Notes: generated by a model from the letters alone, not told the origin. A stretch of DNA of 64,000 nucleotides from Psychromonas sp030397575 (GCF_046250175.1 NZ_CP176468.1); one strand, 5' to 3'; shown: positions 8,851 to 18,300, numbered from the stretch's first letter. Made by a program: numbers and translations.

Positions 8851-10371
8851 TTATAATAAAGCAGGTAAACCATATTGTTTTTCAAACATACCTACAGCGA
8901 CCATAGCAATAAAGCACACGATTAATACCGAGCCTGGAATAATCACCTTATCTAAAAATGATAAACGTTTAGCACGCTCTTTATCACCAATTAAACCGTT
9001 ATTATCAAGTAACATGGTTAAAGCCCAAGCTAAGACAGGATTAAATACCGCAGCAGTAAAGATACAAATACCCGCAGCTTGAGAGTCTTTAGTATTTTTA
9101 ATCATCTGCATACCTGCTTCTAGTAGCGGTAGGAAAACACCCACCAATAACGCGATACGCATTACTGGAGGCCAAACTGCAATATCCATTGGGAAGCCCA
9201 AGAATGCAATTAGCATCACCAAGCTACCTAGGATAATAGAGCCAGCTGGAATAGGGCGTTTAGCAATGGCCGCTGGAATCATATAAGTCCCCCATGAAGA
9301 GGTGATATTACCACCACCCACTGCAGTACCCACCATTTGACGAACTGAACACATGGTCATCGTATCATCGACATCCATTAATACTTCTTCAGTGTCTTTT
9401 GGGTAGTTCAACTCTTGAAATATACGGTGCCCTAAAAAGTCCGGAGACCACATCGCCACGGCTAAAATAGCAAAAGGTAAAGAGGCGATAAAGTGCTCTA
9501 GATTAGGTAAACCTAACATCCAACCTTCAGTCGTACTTCCCCACCAATAAACAGGGTTTAAATTAGGCAATCCCATTTCTGTTTCAAAGGTTAAGTCGAA
9601 TCCTGCACCAAAAGCTAGGGCAATAAGTAGGCCTGTGATGGCACAAGCTGGGATAGCTAGCCAACGTTTGTTTATTTTGGCTAGAATGGCATATAAAACA
9701 ATATTGGCAGCGAGTACGACTAGCCCAATGTAACCCATACTGCCTGTAGCCACATCTGCCGATGCTAAACCTTTAGCCCAGTCTTGAATTTGACCTATTT
9801 GACTGAATGCACCAGTAAAGCCTAAAAAGACTAATAATCCACCGGCAACGCCTTCACTGGTGAGGTTCACTAGTTTAGATCCGCCTTTAAAGTAACTTAG
9901 TAATAAGCCAAAAATACCTAGCAATATAGCTAATGCTAGCGGGTGTGCTCCAGCAAGTGCAATAGCTCCTATTAGCGGAATCATTGGTCCATGGTTACCT
10001 GCTAAATTTGCTTTAGGGTTTACAAAACCAGAGGCAACAATACAGAAGAGAAAGGCTGGTATTAACATCTCTACACGAGCGACTTCAATAGCGAAGTCTT
10101 TTCCTAGGGTGATATGTGCCCATTGCTCTGTTAGGCCATCTGCCCATGACATCATTACTGCTGAGTACATAGCAATGATACCAATAGTGCCTGCTACTGC
10201 TGGTACGAGATCTTCCCATTCAAAATTGAAGTCTCGCCCCGGTAGGTTTAATCGATAACGACGTGGTTTCATGATTTGTAATTCATGATTTAGATAATCT
10301 GCTCTTGAGGCAAACTCGCTGGCTGGCTTGTGCAGATCTTTATAGCTCTTGGTTTTGTTGTTTTTTGGCAT
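8851..10371 (-). CDS. DUF3360-family multi-spanning membrane protein (putative permease)
   Basis: A 506-aa inner membrane protein with a soluble N-terminus of about 50 residues (KSYKDLHKPASEFASR is a family hallmark I recall from Vibrio homologues) followed by around 11-13 hydrophobic segments from about residue 58 to the end. The NLAGNHGPMIPLI stretch near residue 122 and the repeated glycine-rich segments resemble the SulP/nucleobase permease fold, but the substrate is unknown. It stands alone; an FNR-like site (one mismatch) lies about 125 nt upstream of the start, hinting at anaerobic control. Family call fairly sure, function not. Confidence 0.8.
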   Translation of the reverse strand: MPKNNKTKSYKDLHKPASEFASRADYLNHELQIMKPRRYRLNLPGRDFNFEWEDLVPAVAGTIGIIAMYSAVMMSWADGLTEQWAHITLGKDFAIEVARVEMLIPAFLFCIVASGFVNPKANLAGNHGPMIPLIGAIALAGAHPLALAILLGIFGLLLSYFKGGSKLVNLTSEGVAGGLLVFLGFTGAFSQIGQIQDWAKGLASADVATGSMGYIGLVVLAANIVLYAILAKINKRWLAIPACAITGLLIALAFGAGFDLTFETEMGLPNLNPVYWWGSTTEGWMLGLPNLEHFIASLPFAILAVAMWSPDFLGHRIFQELNYPKDTEEVLMDVDDTMTMCSVRQMVGTAVGGGNITSSWGTYMIPAAIAKRPIPAGSIILGSLVMLIAFLGFPMDIAVWPPVMRIALLVGVFLPLLEAGMQMIKNTKDSQAAGICIFTAAVFNPVLAWALTMLLDNNGLIGDKERAKRLSFLDKVIIPGSVLIVCFIAMVAVGMFEKQYGLPALL

Positions 10372-10812
10372 TGAGGAGGTACTCCTTTACTCTGGTTAAA
10401 TTTAAACTTTTTCGGTAGTGCTCGTCACTAGAATTAGGTTAAATAATGTTCATAAATTTTATATTTGTAGCTTAACCAAAGTGGGATAGAGGTGATTGAT
10501 CTGGATCAGGAGAGTTACGATATTGAAATTTAATTACATAAAAATAAGATAACAATGATAATAAGGTCAGATAAGTGTAAAAATATGTAGCGCGGATAGC
10601 TTCTATTCAATGATGGAAACTGATTATGCAATATTAATTTTCTTAGAAATAGGGTTTTATAAGTTTTTGAAAAATAAGGTTTAAACTATGCAGTATTATA
10701 TGGAGTGAAGGTTAACAGCGCTGTTATGCAGTTATATAGCTGCAATGTATCACGCTGTTACTTGATCGTTTTCAGTTTGTATTTCTATTACAGAATGACT
10801 TGAATAGGTATT
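10372..10812. other. Intergenic region upstream of the DUF3360 gene
   Basis: This 441-nt AT-rich stretch has no supported gene. It contains the FNR-like site at 10496-10509 and, near fldB, two adjacent palindromes: a 14-nt perfect one centred in TAACAGCGCTGTTA (10713-10726) and an imperfect one TGCAG...CTGCA (10727-10744). Confidence 0.6.
10496..10509. promoter_or_regulatory. FNR-like site, one mismatch
   Basis: TTGAT-CTGG-ATCAG differs from the FNR consensus only at the last base. It lies 125-138 nt upstream of the DUF3360 start, a plausible distance for a promoter with a long leader. Confidence 0.45.
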
Positions 10813-11331
10813 TTATAATAATTCTTGTATCTCTTCTAAGATCTGCAAACACCACTCACTAATACGTTGGTCGCTTAGTTCGTATTGTGTATCTTCATCT
10901 AAGGCTAAACCAACAAAGTATTGGCCATCCTCTGTGAGTGCTTTAGAAGCATCAAACTGATAGCCTTCAACGGGCCAGTAACCAATAAACCTAGGTTGTT
11001 GTGGTAATAATTTATCATGTAGCATACCTACTGCATCTACAAACCATTCGCTATAACCATCTTGATCGCCTAAACCAAAAATAGCGACAATTTTCCCATT
11101 GACAGTTAAGCCGTCGATTTGATCCCATAACTTACCCCAATCTTCTTGAAGTTCGCCAAAATCCCACGTAGAAATGCCTAAAATGAGAATATCGTAATCA
11201 TTTACCTTGCTTAATCCCTCATCTTTTATGTTAAATAGGTCCACTAATGATTCGCCTAGCTCTGCTTGAATTTTTTCTGCAGCGATTTCTGTGTAACAAG
11301 TGCTAGAGCCATAAAATAAACCGATTTTCAT
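10813..11331 (-). CDS. fldB: Flavodoxin 2 (long-chain flavodoxin)
   Basis: FMN-binding electron carrier of 172 aa. The FMN phosphate loop is GSSTCYTE at residues 8-15, the ISTWDFGELQEDW segment with the isoalloxazine-stacking Trp lies near residue 54, and FGLGDQDGYSEWF near residue 86 carries the stacking Tyr. Length and the C-terminal SDQRISEWCLQI helix fit the FldB subgroup. It is divergent from xerD with 57 nt between the starts; fldB next to xerD is also the arrangement in enterobacteria, which supports the symbol. Confidence 0.92.
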   Translation of the reverse strand: MKIGLFYGSSTCYTEIAAEKIQAELGESLVDLFNIKDEGLSKVNDYDILILGISTWDFGELQEDWGKLWDQIDGLTVNGKIVAIFGLGDQDGYSEWFVDAVGMLHDKLLPQQPRFIGYWPVEGYQFDASKALTEDGQYFVGLALDEDTQYELSDQRISEWCLQILEEIQELL

Positions 11332-11388
11332 ATGCGACCTTTTGAAGAAAAATAAAAGAGGCGCTAATTTACCGTTAAGGCAGTAGGA

Positions 11389-12285
11389 ATGGAAGTATTA
11401 AGCATCGAACAATTTTTAGATTCACTGTGGTTAGAGCGTGGATTATCTAAAAATACGCTGGATTCGTATCGTCATGATCTCTCTTTAGTTGAATTATACC
11501 TCGCTAAACACAATGCCACATTAAGTGATGCAACAGCACGTCAACTCAGTGATTACTTTGAGAATAGGTTAAAAGGGGAGATAGATTATAAAAGCACCTC
11601 TACAGCACGTTTGATGAGTGCTGTTCGTCGTTATTACCAGTATTTATGTCGTGAAAAAATACGCGAAGATGATCCAAGTGCTAAGTTAGAAAGCCCTAAA
11701 ATCGTGAAACCTTTACCCAAATCATTATCGGAATCTGAAGTGGATGCATTACTTGCAGCACCAGAATTGGGGGATCCGATTCAATTCAGAGATAAGGCGA
11801 TGTTAGAGGTGTTATACGCAACGGGCTTACGTGTCACAGAGTTAGTCGGTTTAACCATGGAAGAGATTAACCTAAAACAGGGCGTGATCCGAATTACTGG
11901 TAAAGGCAACAAAACCCGATTAGTGCCATTGGGAGAAGAGTCAGTATATTGGTTAGAGTGTTATATCGAAGAGATGCGCTCAGTGTTATTGTCCGGCCAG
12001 AGTAGCGACGTGTTGTTTCCAAGCCGTCGTGGTACACAAATGGTAAGGCAAACCTTTTGGCATCGTATTAAACATTATGCGCAATTAGCAGGCATAGACA
12101 AAGAAGCCTTATCACCACATGTATTACGCCATGCTTTTGCAACACATCTGTTGAACTATGGTGCTGATTTGCGTGTTGTACAAATGCTGTTAGGCCATAG
12201 TGATTTATCGACAACGCAAATCTATACACATATTGCAAAAGATAGGTTAAAACTATTACATGAAGAACATCACCCTCGTGCTTAA
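11389..12285 (+). CDS. xerD: Tyrosine recombinase XerD
   Basis: Resolves chromosome dimers at dif together with XerC, activated by FtsK. The 298-aa protein has a SAM-like N-terminal core-binding domain (residues 5-88) and a catalytic domain with the full R-K-H-R-H-Y set: ATGLRVTELVGL (Arg near 148), GKGNKTRLVPL (Lys near 172), HVLRHAFATHLL (His and Arg near 244-247), LLGHSDLSTTQIYTHI (His near 270, Tyr near 279). It heads the conserved xerD-dsbC-recJ gene order, which separates XerD from XerC. Confidence 0.97.
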   Translation: MEVLSIEQFLDSLWLERGLSKNTLDSYRHDLSLVELYLAKHNATLSDATARQLSDYFENRLKGEIDYKSTSTARLMSAVRRYYQYLCREKIREDDPSAKLESPKIVKPLPKSLSESEVDALLAAPELGDPIQFRDKAMLEVLYATGLRVTELVGLTMEEINLKQGVIRITGKGNKTRLVPLGEESVYWLECYIEEMRSVLLSGQSSDVLFPSRRGTQMVRQTFWHRIKHYAQLAGIDKEALSPHVLRHAFATHLLNYGADLRVVQMLLGHSDLSTTQIYTHIAKDRLKLLHEEHHPRA

Positions 12286-12419
12286 TTAATGGTGTTCTTA
12301 TACTAAAGTCGCACAGAGGTGATTTATCACAGAGGCTAATATGAGATATAAAGGCATTCACATTAGTTATTAAGATAGGCATAATCAATCGTCTTTAATT
12401 TAATTTTTCAGGGGTCATG

Positions 12420-13172
12420 ATGTCCATATTGAACGTTAAAAAAACGGTAGGTGCATTAGTTGCTGGGATGCTACTTAGCACCAATAGCTTTGCGGCTATT
12501 TCACCAGAAGTGAACGAACTACTTACTAAAAAGTTACAATCATTAAAAGTAGAAGTGGACTCTATCGATGAGTCGCCTGTTAAAGGGTTATATGAAATTG
12601 TTAGCCAAGGTGCTATCTATTACATTAGTGAAGACGGTCAGTTTTTATTAAATGGCGATATCTATGATTTAGATAATGGCATGAATAACTTAACTAGCGC
12701 TAAAGTTGATGAAGTGCGTAAAGCAAATAGTGCAGAACACTTTGCAAAAATCAAAGACTTTGAAAAAGATATGATCATTTACAAAGCTGATGATGAAAAA
12801 CATGTCATTACTGTTTTCTCTGATACTAGTTGCGCTTACTGTCAGAAATTGCATTCACAAATGCAAGAGTATAATGACCTAGGCATTACAGTGCGTTATT
12901 TAGCTTTCCCACGTGGTGGCGTTAACTCAAATGCTTATCATACTATGGTATCAGTATGGTGTTCAGAGGATCGTAAAGGTGCAATGGATGACGCTAAAAA
13001 ACGTCGTAACATTGAGCCTGTGACTTGTGATAACACAGTGAAAGAACAATATGATCTAGGCGTCGCATTAGGTATCACAGGAACACCAACTATCTTCCTA
13101 GAAGATGGTACGGCTATGCCGGGTTACTTACCACCAGAACGTTTACTGCAAGTATTAGAGCAAAAAAAATAG
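12420..13172 (+). CDS. dsbC: Thiol:disulfide interchange protein DsbC
   Basis: Periplasmic disulfide isomerase kept reduced by DsbD. The roughly 250-aa precursor has a Sec signal peptide ending near LLSTNSFAA (residues 1-25), an N-terminal dimerisation domain, and a thioredoxin-fold domain with the active site TSCAYCQK (CAYC rather than the E. coli CGYC) near residue 138 and the cis-proline loop ITGTPTIF near 222. Two ATGs adjoin at 12417 and 12420; the second is chosen because AGGGG is then 5 nt away. Lies between xerD and recJ. Confidence 0.95.
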   Translation: MSILNVKKTVGALVAGMLLSTNSFAAISPEVNELLTKKLQSLKVEVDSIDESPVKGLYEIVSQGAIYYISEDGQFLLNGDIYDLDNGMNNLTSAKVDEVRKANSAEHFAKIKDFEKDMIIYKADDEKHVITVFSDTSCAYCQKLHSQMQEYNDLGITVRYLAFPRGGVNSNAYHTMVSVWCSEDRKGAMDDAKKRRNIEPVTCDNTVKEQYDLGVALGITGTPTIFLEDGTAMPGYLPPERLLQVLEQKK

Positions 13173-13228
13173 ACTAGTACATCAGCTATTTGTAAACTGC
13201 ATTGATAATTCCTTATCGTGCAGTTTTT

Positions 13229-14962
13229 ATGTCTCTAGAAATTAATAAAACACAAGTTCAACAACGCCCGCTTCAATGTGACGATAGCATATTGTCATTA
13301 TCTTGCTCACCTCTATTAACCAAGCTTTATGCAAGTCGTGGTATTACCGATAATACTGAATTAGATAACAGCACTAAAACCTTGATTCATGCCAACCAAT
13401 TAAAGGGGATGAGTGACGCGTGTAACTTGTTATACGAGGCTTATGTAGCACAACAAAAAATTATTATTGTTGGGGATTTTGATGCCGATGGTGCAACTAG
13501 TACTGCATTAAGTGTCTTGTCATTGCGAGCGTTGGGCTTTCAACAGGTGGATTATCTTGTACCTAATCGCTTTGATTACGGCTATGGTTTAAGCCCTGAA
13601 ATTGTTGATTTAGCAGTGCAGCAGGGCGCTGAACTGCTAATGACAGTAGATAATGGGATTTCTAGTATTAGTGGTGTTGCGCATGCTAACAAGCTTGGCA
13701 TTAAGGTATTGGTTACCGATCACCACTTACCTGGGGAAGAAACCCCAATTGCCGATGCCATTGTTAACCCAAACCAAGTTGGCTGTGACTTTCCTAGTAA
13801 AAACTTAGCCGGGGTTGGTGTGGCATTTTATGTAATGTTAGCACTGCGCTCGCTAATGCAAGAAAAAGGCTGTTTTACACAATACCCTGCGCCTAATTTG
13901 GCAAATTTCTTAGACATAGTCGCGTTAGGCACTGTGGCTGATGTCGTGAAATTAGATGCTAATAACCGTACGTTAGTACATCAAGGTTTAGCGCGTATCA
14001 GAGCTGGATATTGCCGTCCTGGCATTAGCGCATTAATTCAAGTTGCAAAACGCAACCAACAACAGCTGGTGGCAACAGATTTAGGTTTCTCATTAGGTCC
14101 AAGGTTAAATGCGGCAGGGCGTTTGGATGAGATGAGCCATGGTGTGGAACTGTTATTATGCGATGACCCATTGCATGCAAATACCTTAGCGACAGAGTTG
14201 GATGGTTTAAATGTGTCTCGCCGTGAGATAGAGCAAAGTATGCAGCAGGAAGCACTCGCTAATTTGCAAAAGCTGTCCATTGATCAAGATAACTTACCGT
14301 TAGCCTTATGTTTATTTGAAGCTGATTGGCATCAAGGTGTCATTGGGCTAGTCGCATCACGCATTAAAGAAAGGTATTACCGCCCAACCTTTGCTTTTGC
14401 CCGCGCTAACGACGGTGAAATTAAAGGCTCTGCCCGCTCTATTCCTGGCGTACATATTCGCGATATGTTGGATGTGGTTGATAAAACGATTCCAGGCGTG
14501 ATTTTAAAGTTTGGTGGGCATGCGATGGCGGCAGGGCTGAGCTTATTGGAGACAGACTTTACGCTGTTTAATGACACCTTAAATAAAGTATTAGCAGAAC
14601 AAGTGGAGGAGCACCTATTACAAAATGTTATTTTATCTGACGGGCAATTAACGCCGGATCAATTAGATTTATGTATTGCGCAAGAGCTACGTGACGCGGG
14701 GCCTTGGGGGCAAGGTTTCCCTGCGCCTGTATTTGATGGTGTATTCGAATTAAAACAACAACGTATCGTTGGCCAAAAACATCTTAAAATGATGTTAGAG
14801 CACCAAGGAAAGTTAATTGATGCCATTGCCTTTAATATCGATCCAGAAGTTTGGCCTAATCTTTCGGTGAAAAAAGTGTTCTGTGTATATAGTCTAGATG
14901 TGAATGAATTTAGAGGGCAAAGAACCGCACAGTTATTAGTACAGCTGTTAGAGCCGAGATAG
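13229..14962 (+). CDS. recJ: Single-stranded-DNA-specific exonuclease RecJ
   Basis: 5'-3' ssDNA exonuclease for recombination and mismatch repair. The DHH-family motifs are clear: VGDFDADGATSTA near residue 72, TVDNGIS near 140, VTDHHLPG (DHH) near 159, and the DHHA1 region with GGHAMAAGLSL near 430. Starting at the ATG at 13229 gives 577 aa, the E. coli length; a TTG 27 nt upstream would add residues that do not fit the family. Last gene of xerD-dsbC-recJ; prfB, which often follows recJ, is absent here. Confidence 0.95.
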   Translation: MSLEINKTQVQQRPLQCDDSILSLSCSPLLTKLYASRGITDNTELDNSTKTLIHANQLKGMSDACNLLYEAYVAQQKIIIVGDFDADGATSTALSVLSLRALGFQQVDYLVPNRFDYGYGLSPEIVDLAVQQGAELLMTVDNGISSISGVAHANKLGIKVLVTDHHLPGEETPIADAIVNPNQVGCDFPSKNLAGVGVAFYVMLALRSLMQEKGCFTQYPAPNLANFLDIVALGTVADVVKLDANNRTLVHQGLARIRAGYCRPGISALIQVAKRNQQQLVATDLGFSLGPRLNAAGRLDEMSHGVELLLCDDPLHANTLATELDGLNVSRREIEQSMQQEALANLQKLSIDQDNLPLALCLFEADWHQGVIGLVASRIKERYYRPTFAFARANDGEIKGSARSIPGVHIRDMLDVVDKTIPGVILKFGGHAMAAGLSLLETDFTLFNDTLNKVLAEQVEEHLLQNVILSDGQLTPDQLDLCIAQELRDAGPWGQGFPAPVFDGVFELKQQRIVGQKHLKMMLEHQGKLIDAIAFNIDPEVWPNLSVKKVFCVYSLDVNEFRGQRTAQLLVQLLEPR

Positions 14963-14973
14963 TAAGTGAGTGA

Positions 14974-14995
14974 AAGGTAAGTGCTTACTTACCTT
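14974..14995. terminator. Hairpin between convergent recJ and trmL
   Basis: AAGGTAAGT (14974-14982) pairs perfectly with ACTTACCTT (14987-14995) around a 4-nt loop in the 50-nt gap between the two stops. T tracts are short on both sides. Confidence 0.6.
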
Positions 14996-15012
14996 GTTTG
15001 GTTTAGGTTAGT

Positions 15013-15477
15013 TTAAACTGCCCCTGGGAAGTCTAGTTGACGCCATGCTTCATAGACAAATACAGATACTGCATTAGATAAGTTCATTGAGCGGCTATCT
15101 GCGCGCATTGGGATACGCAATTTTTGTTGTAGTGGTAATGCATCTAATATGCTCGCAGGCAAACCCCGAGTTTCTGGACCAAATAACAATACATCACCAT
15201 CTTGAAAGTTGGCATTATGGTGGTACGTCGTGGTTTTAGTGGTACAAGCTAGTAAACGCTTACCTTCAACAGCTTGTAAGAAGGTATCGTAATCTTTGTG
15301 GATATGAACATTGGTCATTTCATGGTAATCAAGTCCAGCACGTCTTACTTTTTTCTCATCTAAATCAAAACCAAGTGGTTCAATTAAATGCAATACACAG
15401 CCTGTATTAGCGCACAGGCGGATAATATTTCCGGTATTTGGTGGAATCTCAGGTTCGTATAATGCAACTTCAATCAT
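15013..15477 (-). CDS. trmL: tRNA (cytidine/uridine-2'-O-)-methyltransferase TrmL
   Basis: SPOUT methyltransferase that 2'-O-methylates wobble nucleotide 34 of tRNALeu isoacceptors. The 154-aa protein shows the three SPOUT motifs: PEIPPNTGNIIRLC at about residues 10-23, LLFGPETRGLP near residue 97 and IPMRADSRSMNLSNAVSV near residue 120, forming the trefoil-knot SAM site. Length equals E. coli YibK. Single gene, convergent with recJ. Confidence 0.95.
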   Translation of the reverse strand: MIEVALYEPEIPPNTGNIIRLCANTGCVLHLIEPLGFDLDEKKVRRAGLDYHEMTNVHIHKDYDTFLQAVEGKRLLACTTKTTTYHHNANFQDGDVLLFGPETRGLPASILDALPLQQKLRIPMRADSRSMNLSNAVSVFVYEAWRQLDFPGAV

Positions 15478-15822
15478 CTGTTTACTCTTGTTTTGGTCAG
15501 TTTAAATGCGGCAAGGGCTTATTTTATGGGTGTTTTAGGGAAAATAAAAGTAATGAAACATTAATGTCATTACGAACTGCTATTTAACAATCAAAACAAA
15601 TCTATTAACAATTACATTTATGTTTTATAAATTGTATTTAATTGATTGATTAGTAACAAAATAAATAGGAGATATACTATTACTCGTTAAAATACTTGAT
15701 TGCCAATGAAGTGATGGAATTCACAGCAATATAGTTTAGTGCTGTACATTATTAGTGGTGTTTTGTATCTGAAATGATAATGGGTATAATACTCGCCCGA
15801 TAGTTTTCAAAGTGGTAATACC
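15478..15822. other. Intergenic region between divergent trmL and fieF
   Basis: This 345-nt AT-rich region has no supported gene. It carries the likely fieF promoter near its right end and presumably the trmL promoter near its left end. Confidence 0.5.
15763..15790 (+). promoter_or_regulatory. Candidate sigma-70 promoter of fieF-cysE
   Basis: A perfect -10 TATAAT (15785-15790) lies 16 nt after a TTGTAT -35-like hexamer (15763-15768), 32 nt before the fieF GTG start. Confidence 0.5.
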
Positions 15823-16758
15823 GTGACTCAATCATCGCACTCACAACAGTATGCTTACCTAATTAACCGAGCTGGCCATGCAGCAATTATAGCTGCCTCA
15901 TTGTTAATTATTGTAAAATTAATTGCTTGGTTTATGACTGGTTCATCAAGTATTTTAGCTGCGTTAACCGATTCTTTAATGGATGTAACAACCTCGGTTA
16001 TTAATTTATTTGCGATCAAAATTGCCTTACAACCTGCTGACAAAGAACATCGTTTTGGCCACGGTAAAGCTGAAAGTTTAGCGGGATTAGCTCAAGCAGC
16101 TTTCATTTCAGGTTCTTCTATCTTTTTAATGATCAATGGTGTTTCTGCTTTAGTTAACAATCAGCCGATTCATGCAAGTAATGTCGGCATTTCAGTCATG
16201 GTCTTTTCGTTACTTGTTACCTTAGCATTAGTTTTATTTCAAAGTTACGTGGTACGAAAAACCAATAGCATGGCGATCAAAGCTGATGCCTTACATTATC
16301 GTACCGATATCATGCTGAATGGCTCTGTGTTATTGGCGATTATCTTAGCCAGCTATGGTTGGCATTGGGCTGATGGTGTATTTGCAATTGGTGTTAGCCT
16401 ATTTATATTGTATGGCGCGTGGGAAATTGGTATTCAATCTATTGATGCATTAATGGATAAACAACTTCCTCAAGAAGACCAAGAGTTAATTATTAAACGC
16501 GCATACAGTGTTAAAGGGGTGCGTGGTGTACATGATTTAAGAACGCGTTATTCAGGTTATATTAAATTCATACAGTTACATTTAGAGTTAGATGATGAGC
16601 AAACGCTATTTGATGCGCATCAGAAAGCGGATGATCTTGAGTTAATCTTAGAAACTGATTTCCCTGGGGCTGATATTTTAATTCACCTTGACCCTATTTC
16701 AGTGGTGCCAGAAAGAAACTCCATTGATCACATACAAGCTGACTCATCAACAAAATAA
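15823..16758 (+). CDS. fieF: Cation-efflux pump FieF (CDF family)
   Basis: Proton-coupled exporter of Fe2+/Zn2+ and related cations in the inner membrane. The 311-aa protein has six predicted membrane helices; helix 2 carries the site-A aspartates in ALTDSLMDVTT (about residues 46-56), followed by the HRFGHGKAESLAGL loop near residue 74 and the helix-5 site KADALHYRTDIMLN near residue 150. The cytoplasmic C-terminal domain has the dimer zinc ligands (HLELDDEQTL near 246). GTG start at a good distance from a TATAAT promoter. cysE follows after 27 nt, probably cotranscribed. Confidence 0.95.
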   Translation: MTQSSHSQQYAYLINRAGHAAIIAASLLIIVKLIAWFMTGSSSILAALTDSLMDVTTSVINLFAIKIALQPADKEHRFGHGKAESLAGLAQAAFISGSSIFLMINGVSALVNNQPIHASNVGISVMVFSLLVTLALVLFQSYVVRKTNSMAIKADALHYRTDIMLNGSVLLAIILASYGWHWADGVFAIGVSLFILYGAWEIGIQSIDALMDKQLPQEDQELIIKRAYSVKGVRGVHDLRTRYSGYIKFIQLHLELDDEQTLFDAHQKADDLELILETDFPGADILIHLDPISVVPERNSIDHIQADSSTK

Positions 16759-16785
16759 CGATACAGAATAGTTTAAGGATAAAAA

Positions 16786-17565
16786 ATGCAATGTAACGTA
16801 AAGAACCTCTGGGAAAAGATCAGACAAGAGGCTTGGGATAGTTCAGCAAGTGAACCTATTTTGGCGAGTTTTTTCCATTCTACTATTTTGAATCATAAAG
16901 ATTTAGCCTCTGCGTTGAGTTATCAATTAGCTAATCGTCTAGACAGCCGCACTATGCCAGGCATCCTAGTAAGAGAAGTAATCGACGATGCTTTTTCTAG
17001 TGATCCAACTCTGATTGAAAGTGCAATGGCAGATATCTTAGCTGTGCAAGACCGAGACCCTGCTGTAGAAGAGTATTCGATTCCACTGTTGTACTTAAAA
17101 GGTTTTCATGCGATCCAGATTCACCGTGTTGCGCATTGGTTATGGCAACAAAAGCGTATTGCTTTAGCTTTTTATTTGCAAAACCGCAGTTCAGTGATTT
17201 TTGGTGTTGATGTGCATCCTGCCGCAACGATTGGCAAAGGGATCATGTTTGACCATGCAACAGGTGTAGTAGTGGGTGAAACTGCTGTGATAGAAGATAA
17301 CGTCTCTCTTCTACAAGGAGTGACACTTGGCGGTACAGGTAAAGAGAGTGGTGATCGCCATCCTAAAATCCGTCAAGGAGTGATGATCGGTGCTGGTGCA
17401 AAAGTACTTGGCAATATTGAGATTGGTATGGGGGCTAAAATTGGCGCGGGTAGTGTAGTGTTAGAAGCCGTACCTGCACACACTACAGTTGCTGGTGTCC
17501 CTGCCAAAGTAGTGGGCAGACCGTCTTGCGATATGCCTTCCCTGTCTATGGAGCAGAACTTGTGA
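16786..17565 (+). CDS. cysE: Serine O-acetyltransferase
   Basis: Acetylates L-serine with acetyl-CoA, committing it to cysteine synthesis. The 259-aa protein has the alpha-helical N-terminal domain (residues 1-140) and a left-handed beta-helix of hexapeptide repeats; catalytic features are the FDHATGVVVGET stretch near residue 155, GVTLGGTGKESGDRHPKI near residue 180 and the C-terminal GVPAKVVG. The C-terminal tail ending in MEQNL could compete for the CysK active site, though it lacks the usual terminal Ile. Located 27 nt after fieF. Confidence 0.96.
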   Translation: MQCNVKNLWEKIRQEAWDSSASEPILASFFHSTILNHKDLASALSYQLANRLDSRTMPGILVREVIDDAFSSDPTLIESAMADILAVQDRDPAVEEYSIPLLYLKGFHAIQIHRVAHWLWQQKRIALAFYLQNRSSVIFGVDVHPAATIGKGIMFDHATGVVVGETAVIEDNVSLLQGVTLGGTGKESGDRHPKIRQGVMIGAGAKVLGNIEIGMGAKIGAGSVVLEAVPAHTTVAGVPAKVVGRPSCDMPSLSMEQNL

Positions 17566-17584
17566 CAGGGTAAATGGCAGTGGT

Positions 17585-17818
17585 CTATTTAATCTTATCG
17601 GTATCTTCAACTAATGCAAAGCGAGGTTGGCTTTTACCATCTATGAGTACATTTTCCACAAACATAGTTAACGGCCTAACCCATAATCGCCCTTCACCGT
17701 ATAAAGGGCGATATATTACCATCTCTTCATCGGTTTCACTGTGAATGGCAATATCTTCAACTTGGTAAAAATTACCTTTGTAATGCTGGTATTTACCCAT
17801 GGTTAATTTTGCTGACAT
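17585..17818 (-). CDS. DUF1653 family protein
   Basis: A 77-aa soluble protein with the DUF1653 signature YQHYKGNFYQVEDIAIHSET followed by VIYRPLYGEGRLWVRPL. Function is not established. The internal ATG at 17818 is chosen because GAGAGG lies 5-6 nt upstream and the family begins here; the reading frame extends 81 nt further upstream without a good site. It is convergent with cysE (19 nt between stops) and divergent from zapB. Confidence 0.8.
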   Translation of the reverse strand: MSAKLTMGKYQHYKGNFYQVEDIAIHSETDEEMVIYRPLYGEGRLWVRPLTMFVENVLIDGKSQPRFALVEDTDKIK

Positions 17819-17990
17819 TTTTCCTCTCAAATAATTCCAAATTGCAGCGATAAGCTTAACATAATGAGACTTTAAAGACGATTTGCATCTTTTTTTCATT
17901 AAAATTAAAACAAAGGTTGAATAAGCGCCGTGGAATGCTTATTCTCGTTGAATTCCAGTTAACCATTTACTTTGTATTAAGGGTCTTTAA

Positions 17991-18224
17991 ATGACATTCG
18001 AGCTATTAGAAAAATTAGAAAACAAAATTAACCAAGCTGTAGAGACTATTGCATTGCTGCAAATGGAAATTGAAGAGCTTAAAGAAGATAAAGCGAGCCT
18101 AGCAGGTAAAGCTGAACAACTACAATCAGATAACGACCGTTTAAACAATGAGCATCAGCAATGGCAAGATCGTCTAAGCGCACTAGTTGGAAAAATTGAT
18201 CAAGCAGAGACTAACGTAGATTAA
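17991..18224 (+). CDS. zapB: Cell division protein ZapB
   Basis: Small cytoplasmic coiled-coil protein that joins the Z-ring through ZapA and links it to the MatP-Ter complex. The 77-aa sequence is almost entirely heptad-patterned, starting MTFELLEKLENKI and continuing TIALLQMEIEELKEDK; length and start match E. coli ZapB. A strong terminator follows. Its neighbour rraA lies convergent, as in other gammaproteobacteria. Confidence 0.92.
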   Translation: MTFELLEKLENKINQAVETIALLQMEIEELKEDKASLAGKAEQLQSDNDRLNNEHQQWQDRLSALVGKIDQAETNVD

Positions 18225-18250
18225 TAATCGATGTTTTAGATACTGTAAAT

Positions 18251-18280
18251 AAAAAAACCAACGATAATGTTGGTTTTTTT
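18251..18280 (+). terminator. Intrinsic terminator of zapB
   Basis: A stem with ACCAAC/GTTGGT core flanked by A and T runs (18251-18262 with 18269-18280) and a 6-nt loop lies 27 nt after the zapB stop. Confidence 0.9.
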
Positions 18281-18300
18281 ATGCCTGTCTTTTTGTCGTT

